In this document: piece after piece, positions 60,146-64,000 of the stretch
Position numbering within the stretch: the stretch's first letter is position 1
Layout: every line of letters begins with the position of its first letter
NCBI RefSeq assembly: GCF_007970665.1
Contig: NZ_CP042430.1
Span: 1,240,001 to 1,304,000 of the forward strand
Reading direction: 5' to 3'
DNA length: 64,000 nucleotides
Source of the DNA: Baekduia soli
GTDB lineage: Bacteria > Actinomycetota > Thermoleophilia > Solirubrobacterales > Solirubrobacteraceae
Notes under the pieces: model-generated
Database searches by the model: none
What the model was told of the DNA's origin: nothing
What the model saw: only the letters and a program-made list of their open reading frames with translations
Translations under genes and position numbers: made by a program

Positions 60146-61680
60146 GGCGTGGGTGCGGCGGTCGGGGCGGCGGCCTGCTGGGGCGGCTGCGAGCCGGAGA
60201 TCTCGCTCGCGGCCTGCACCGACCGCGTGATGGCGGGCTCGCCCTTGTGCAGGGCCAGCTGCGGGTACAGGGCGAAGAAGAGGATGACCGCGACGAGCGG
60301 CACGAGCACGAGCCCCTCGCGGAGGTTCAGGTCGCGCGAGGCGACCTCGGTGCCGACGCGGTTGTGCATCGCGCGGATGAAGAGCCGCAGCGCGTAGACG
60401 GCGGCCATCCCGACGCCCGTGAACGCGATGGCCGCGATGACGAGCTTGGAGTGGAAGACGCCGAGCAGGATGAGGAACTCGCCGGCGAAGTTCGACGAAC
60501 CGGGCATGGCCAGGGTCGCGAGCGACACGATGAGGAACAGCCCGGCCAGCACGGGCGCGCGGAACGCGATCCCGCCCATGTCGCGGATGTCCTCGCTGCC
60601 CCCGGCGCGGTCGGCGAGGTAGGCGACGATGACGAAGGCGGGGGCGACGACCAGGCCGTGGTTGACGGCCTGGATGATCGCGCCCTGGGCGCCGTCGCCG
60701 TTCAGCGCGAAGACGCCGAGCGTGATGAAGCCGAGCTGGGCGATCGACGAGTAGCCCAGGATGAGCCGGGTGTCGGTGGTCGTGAAGGCCATCGCCGACC
60801 CGTAGAGGATCGACCCGAGCGCCAGGACGAGCATGAGGTCCTGGAAGTGGGCGCTGGCGTCGGGGAACAGCGGCGTGACGATGCGCAGGAAGCCGTAGGC
60901 GGCGACCTTGGACAGCACGGCCGAGAAGACCGCCAGCACCGGCATCGGCATGTTGCGGTAGCCGTCGGGCATCCAGCCGTGCACCGGGAAGGCGGGCATC
61001 TTGACCCAGAAGGCCGCCGCGAAGCAGAGGAAGATCCACTCCTGCGAGCCCTTGGGCAGCGGAAAGGCCGCGAGGTCGCTGAACGCGAAGCTCAGGTCGT
61101 GGCCGGACTGCTGGGAGACCAGCACGCCCGTGGCGATCGCCGCGGCGAGCATGAGCAGCGAGCCGACCAGCGTGTAGATGAACAGCTTGGTGATCGCGGC
61201 GATCCGCGTCGACTCCGGGCCCCAGATGCCGGTCAGGAACAGGAACGGCAGGAGCATGAGGTCGAAGAACAGGACGAAGAGCGCGAGGTCCTGGGCCATC
61301 AGCGCGCCGAGCACGCCGCTCTCGGCCAGCCCGAAGAAGAAGAAGAACAGGCCGGGGCGCGGGAGGTCGGCCTCGGACTTCATCGCGGCCCAGATCACGC
61401 ACATCAGGAAGATGAACGCGGCCAGGGCGATGAGGAACAGGTTGAGCCCGTCGACGCCGAGCTTGTAGTGGATGCCGAGCTGGCGGATCCACATCTGGTC
61501 GGTGAGGTCCTGCAGGCCGCGCGCGGCGCGGTCGAAGTCGGCGATGGCCCAGATCGACCAGGCGAACGTCGCCAGCGCGCCGAGGACGGCCAGCGCGCGG
61601 GAGGCGACGCCGGGCAGCAGCATGCCGACGAACGCGGCGGCGGCGGGCAGCCAGAGGGGGATGGAGAGGGGGATGCTCAC
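60142..61680 (-). CDS. nuoM: NADH-quinone oxidoreductase subunit M
   Basis: A 512-residue antiporter-like proton-pumping subunit of complex I. TM7 carries the Lys in FWVKMPAFPVHGWMPDGYR. In TM5 the glutamate of the usual FWE motif is replaced by Asp140 (LFVLFFDLMLLP), which keeps the charge on a shorter side chain. A Pro/Ala/Gln-rich tail (QPPQQAAAPTAAPTP) ends the protein. It starts with GTG, 7 nt after nuoL. Confidence 0.96.
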   Translation of the reverse strand: MSIPLSIPLWLPAAAAFVGMLLPGVASRALAVLGALATFAWSIWAIADFDRAARGLQDLTDQMWIRQLGIHYKLGVDGLNLFLIALAAFIFLMCVIWAAMKSEADLPRPGLFFFFFGLAESGVLGALMAQDLALFVLFFDLMLLPFLFLTGIWGPESTRIAAITKLFIYTLVGSLLMLAAAIATGVLVSQQSGHDLSFAFSDLAAFPLPKGSQEWIFLCFAAAFWVKMPAFPVHGWMPDGYRNMPMPVLAVFSAVLSKVAAYGFLRIVTPLFPDASAHFQDLMLVLALGSILYGSAMAFTTTDTRLILGYSSIAQLGFITLGVFALNGDGAQGAIIQAVNHGLVVAPAFVIVAYLADRAGGSEDIRDMGGIAFRAPVLAGLFLIVSLATLAMPGSSNFAGEFLILLGVFHSKLVIAAIAFTGVGMAAVYALRLFIRAMHNRVGTEVASRDLNLREGLVLVPLVAVILFFALYPQLALHKGEPAITRSVQAASEISGSQPPQQAAAPTAAPTP

Positions 61681-61687
61681 GGGCTCG

Positions 61688-63703
61688 CTAGGACTGCAGG
61701 AGGAAGTAGAGGATCACGACGCCGGCCCCGACGAGCAGCAGCGCGGCGTAGGCGCGCAGGAAGCCGGACTGCAGCGCGCGCACCGCGGCCGAGCCGGCCC
61801 GCACGACGCCGCTGGTGCCGCCGACCAGGGTCCCGTTGACGAAGACCCGCTCGAACGTCTGCTGGCCGAAGCGCCCGAACCAGCCCAACGGCTTGACGAC
61901 CAGCCAGCCGATCAGCTCGTCGAAGTACCACTTGTTGACGAACAGGCGGTGCAGCGCGGGGACCCGCTCGCGCGCGGCCACGGCGATCTCGCCGTTGGTC
62001 ATGCCCCAGATGCGGTAGGCGATGGCGATGCCCAGCACGCCGAGCACGGTGCCGACGATCAGCCCGATGACCAGGAGCGAGTCGCTGCCCTGGATCGTCG
62101 GGGTCAGCGTGGAGTCCTTGAACGTGGGCTCCAGGAAGGTGTCCAGCCACGTCGTGACCTTCGGGATCAGCACGACGCCGCCGACGGTGGCCAGGATCGC
62201 CAGCGTGCCCATGGCGATCTTCATCGGGCCCGACTGCTCGGCGACGTGGTGCTCGGGGCCCGGGAAGCCGACGTCGGTGTCCTCGACCTCGCCGTTGGCC
62301 GGGTTCGTCGGCTGCGGCGCGTGCCACAGGTGGCCGTGCTCGAGCTCGCGGGCCTGCTCGACCGGCTCGCCCCAGAACGCGCGGAAGATCATGCGCCACG
62401 TGTAGACGGCGGTCATGAGCGCGGCGAGGTAGCCGGCGACGTAGAGGACCCAGTGCCAGCCGCCGCGCTCGCCCATGACGAGCAGGATCTCGTCCTTGGA
62501 GAAGAACCCCGAGAAGGGCGGCACGCCCGACAGCGCCAGGCCGCCGATGACGAAGCAGGCGAACGTGAACGGCATCGCCTTGCGGAAGCCGCGCATGCGG
62601 TCGAGGCTCTGGTCGCCGCCCATCGCGCTGATCAGCGAGCCCGCCGCCATGAAGAGCAGCGCCTTGAAGAACGCGTGCGTCATGAGGTGGAACAGGCCGG
62701 CCACGTAGGCGCCGCCGCTGACGGCCATGATCATGTAGCCGATCTGCGACATCGTCGAGTAGGCGATCACCCGCTTGAGGTCGGTGACGACGAGGCCGAT
62801 CGTGGCCGCGACCACCAGGGTGACGGCGCCGATGATCGTCCCGACGTCGGCCGCGGCGACCGACTGCTCGAAGAGCGGGTGCATGCGGGCGATGAGGTAG
62901 ACGCCCGCGGTGACCATGGTCGCGGCGTGGATGAGGGCCGAGACCGGGGTCGGGCCCTCCATCGCGTCCGGGAGCCATGTGTGGAACGGGATCTGCGCGG
63001 ACTTCGCGAACGCGCCGACCAGGAGCAGGATCAGCCCCGCGGTGAGGTCGCCGTGCGCCGTGGCGCCGATCTCCTTGGCCTGGGCGAAGGTGCCCAGGAA
63101 GTCCAGCGTGCCGGAGTGCTTGAGGATGAAGAACGTCCCCAGCGTCAGGCCGATGTCGCCGACGACGTTGATGACGAAGGCCTTGATGCCGGCCGAGGTC
63201 GCCGTCGTGCGCCGGTACCAGAAGGAGATGAGCAGATAGGAGGCGGCCCCGACGAACGCCCAGCCCACGATGAGCAGGAAGAAGTTCGCCGCCAGGACCA
63301 GCAGCAGCATCGAGAAGACGAAGAAGTTCAGGTAGGCGAAGAAGCGCGTGTAGCCGCGGTCGCCGCTCATGTAGCCGAACGAGTAGACGTGGATCAGCGT
63401 CGACACGCCGGTGACCACGAGCATCATGAGGACGCTCAGCGGGTCGACCAGGATCGACAGCTTCGCGTCGATCGTCCCGACGACGGCGTAGTCGTACAGC
63501 GAGGAGACGAGCTGGCGGTGCTCCTCGCCGTTGCCCTGCAGCTGGACGAAGGCGATGACGGCGAAGACGAACGCAGCGGCCAGCGCGGCGGTGCCGACGA
63601 CGCCGGGCAGCCTGCCCTTGAGGGTCCGGAAGCCCAGCGCGTTGACGATGGTGCCCGCCAGGGGGCAGGCCAGCGCGAGCCAGGCGGCGGTGGTGGGACT
63701 CAT
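61688..63703 (-). CDS. nuoL: NADH-quinone oxidoreductase subunit L
   Basis: A 671-residue distal antiporter-like subunit with the long C-terminal lateral-helix extension. TM7 Lys and the following motif are typical (AKSAQIPFHTWLPDAMEGPT), as is the Asp in NVVGDIGLTLG. The TM5 glutamate that E. coli NuoL has in GWEGVG is Ala149 here (IVGWAFVGAASYLLI). A 40-residue hydrophilic loop near 480-520 (HLWHAPQPTNPANGEVEDTD) is present. Its ATG follows the nuoK TAG stop without a gap. Confidence 0.96.
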   Translation of the reverse strand: MSPTTAAWLALACPLAGTIVNALGFRTLKGRLPGVVGTAALAAAFVFAVIAFVQLQGNGEEHRQLVSSLYDYAVVGTIDAKLSILVDPLSVLMMLVVTGVSTLIHVYSFGYMSGDRGYTRFFAYLNFFVFSMLLLVLAANFFLLIVGWAFVGAASYLLISFWYRRTTATSAGIKAFVINVVGDIGLTLGTFFILKHSGTLDFLGTFAQAKEIGATAHGDLTAGLILLLVGAFAKSAQIPFHTWLPDAMEGPTPVSALIHAATMVTAGVYLIARMHPLFEQSVAAADVGTIIGAVTLVVAATIGLVVTDLKRVIAYSTMSQIGYMIMAVSGGAYVAGLFHLMTHAFFKALLFMAAGSLISAMGGDQSLDRMRGFRKAMPFTFACFVIGGLALSGVPPFSGFFSKDEILLVMGERGGWHWVLYVAGYLAALMTAVYTWRMIFRAFWGEPVEQARELEHGHLWHAPQPTNPANGEVEDTDVGFPGPEHHVAEQSGPMKIAMGTLAILATVGGVVLIPKVTTWLDTFLEPTFKDSTLTPTIQGSDSLLVIGLIVGTVLGVLGIAIAYRIWGMTNGEIAVAARERVPALHRLFVNKWYFDELIGWLVVKPLGWFGRFGQQTFERVFVNGTLVGGTSGVVRAGSAAVRALQSGFLRAYAALLLVGAGVVILYFLLQS

Positions 63704-64000
63704 CTAGCCGTGCAGCTCCCGCATCTCGTCGACGTCGATCGGCAGGCGGCGGCGGAAGATCGCCACCACCAGGCCCAGGCCGATGCAGACCTCGCACGCG
63801 GCGACGACCATGACGATGATCGCGAAGATCTGGCCGTCCCCGTTGCCCCACATGCGCGAGAACGCGATGAGGGCCAGGTTCGCGGCGTTGAGCATCAGCT
63901 CGAGGCAGAGCAGGATGACCAGCGGGCTGCGGCGCGTGAGCACGCCGGCGGCGCCGGTGCAGAAGACGAGGGCGGAGACCGCCAGGTACCAGCCGATGTT
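63704..64000 (-). CDS. nuoK: NADH-quinone oxidoreductase subunit K (start outside the window)
   Basis: 98 residues are visible, beginning NIGWYLAVSALVFCTGAAGV; the family is about 100 residues long, so only the first one or two codons are missing. Three helices and both membrane glutamates (LLCLELMLNAANL and VVAACEVCIGLGL) are present, as needed for proton translocation. Confidence 0.95.
   Translation of the reverse strand, partial: NIGWYLAVSALVFCTGAAGVLTRRSPLVILLCLELMLNAANLALIAFSRMWGNGDGQIFAIIVMVVAACEVCIGLGLVVAIFRRRLPIDVDEMRELHG

Overview
The window is very GC-rich DNA (third codon positions are almost all G or C) carrying about 60 densely packed genes on both strands, many joined by GTGA, ATGA or TGATG stop/start overlaps. 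The gene set (an InhA-like enoyl reductase in a FAS-II setting, an acetyltransferase with an N-terminal GNAT domain beside acetyl-CoA synthetase, a DasR-type regulator with dre-like operators, an M. tuberculosis-like dCTP deaminase) points to a deep-branching, high-GC actinobacterium. Thermoleophilia/Solirubrobacterales is my best guess; this is inference from composition and family flavour, not a database match. I saw no rRNA, tRNA, CRISPR array, phage, insertion sequence or integrase; this looks like ordinary chromosome.

Layout. 1-6.8 kb: partial GNAT, citrate synthase with a strong terminator hairpin, a PRC-barrel-like/small membrane protein pair, dCTP deaminase, a secreted subtilase with a histone-like basic tail, a PfkB kinase and a quinone oxidoreductase. 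6.8-12.9 kb: a long intergenic hairpin, a large LuxR-type ATPase regulator, a DEAD-box helicase, a membrane-anchored zinc-ribbon protein and a cyclophilin. 12.9-16.3 kb: an amino-sugar island (nagA, SIS-domain deaminase, DasR-like GntR regulator, remnant of a sugar-binding protein) with two dre-like operators. 16.3-22.1 kb: aldehyde dehydrogenase and a signalling operon (hybrid kinase, HD-GYP, response regulator). 22.2-36.3 kb: transporters, CtaG, secreted glycosidase, SixA, TetR, a thioredoxin/NHL protein, Fpg, peroxiredoxin, DHH phosphoesterase, GNAT, HAD, a flippase-like membrane protein and several small unknowns. 36.4-42.9 kb: remnant of an acetate transporter, acetyl-CoA synthetase, a Pat-type lysine acetyltransferase and a second acyl-CoA synthetase. 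42.9-52.1 kb: fabI, a thioesterase and a FAS-II operon (fabD-fabH-fabG-acpP-fabF-accD-like-tetR). 52.2-58.4 kb: a double-domain ThyX-like protein, a sulfate ABC transporter operon and an Rrf2 regulator. 58.6-64 kb: nuoN-M-L-K, running off the right edge.

How the genes fit together. Acetate activation (acs) sits beside the acetyltransferase likely to switch it off. FAS-II genes form one co-transcribed block ending in its own TetR gene. nagA and the deaminase gene convert GlcNAc-6-P toward fructose-6-P, and both transcription units carry an operator for the regulator encoded between them. Sulfate uptake genes converge on an Rrf2 regulator.

Most notable observations: (1) about 20 genes have a TANNNT hexamer only 6-12 nt before the start codon, indicating widespread leaderless transcription; (2) three single-base frameshifts, all in C/G homopolymers, break two otherwise intact genes, suggesting read error; (3) two real gene remnants, a sugar-binding protein and a YaaH transporter; (4) the TM5 glutamate normally conserved in NuoL is Ala and in NuoM is Asp; (5) a fused double ThyX-like protein whose RHR-x7-S motif is split between its two halves. 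I did not find a convincing new multi-gene system; most of the window is housekeeping.
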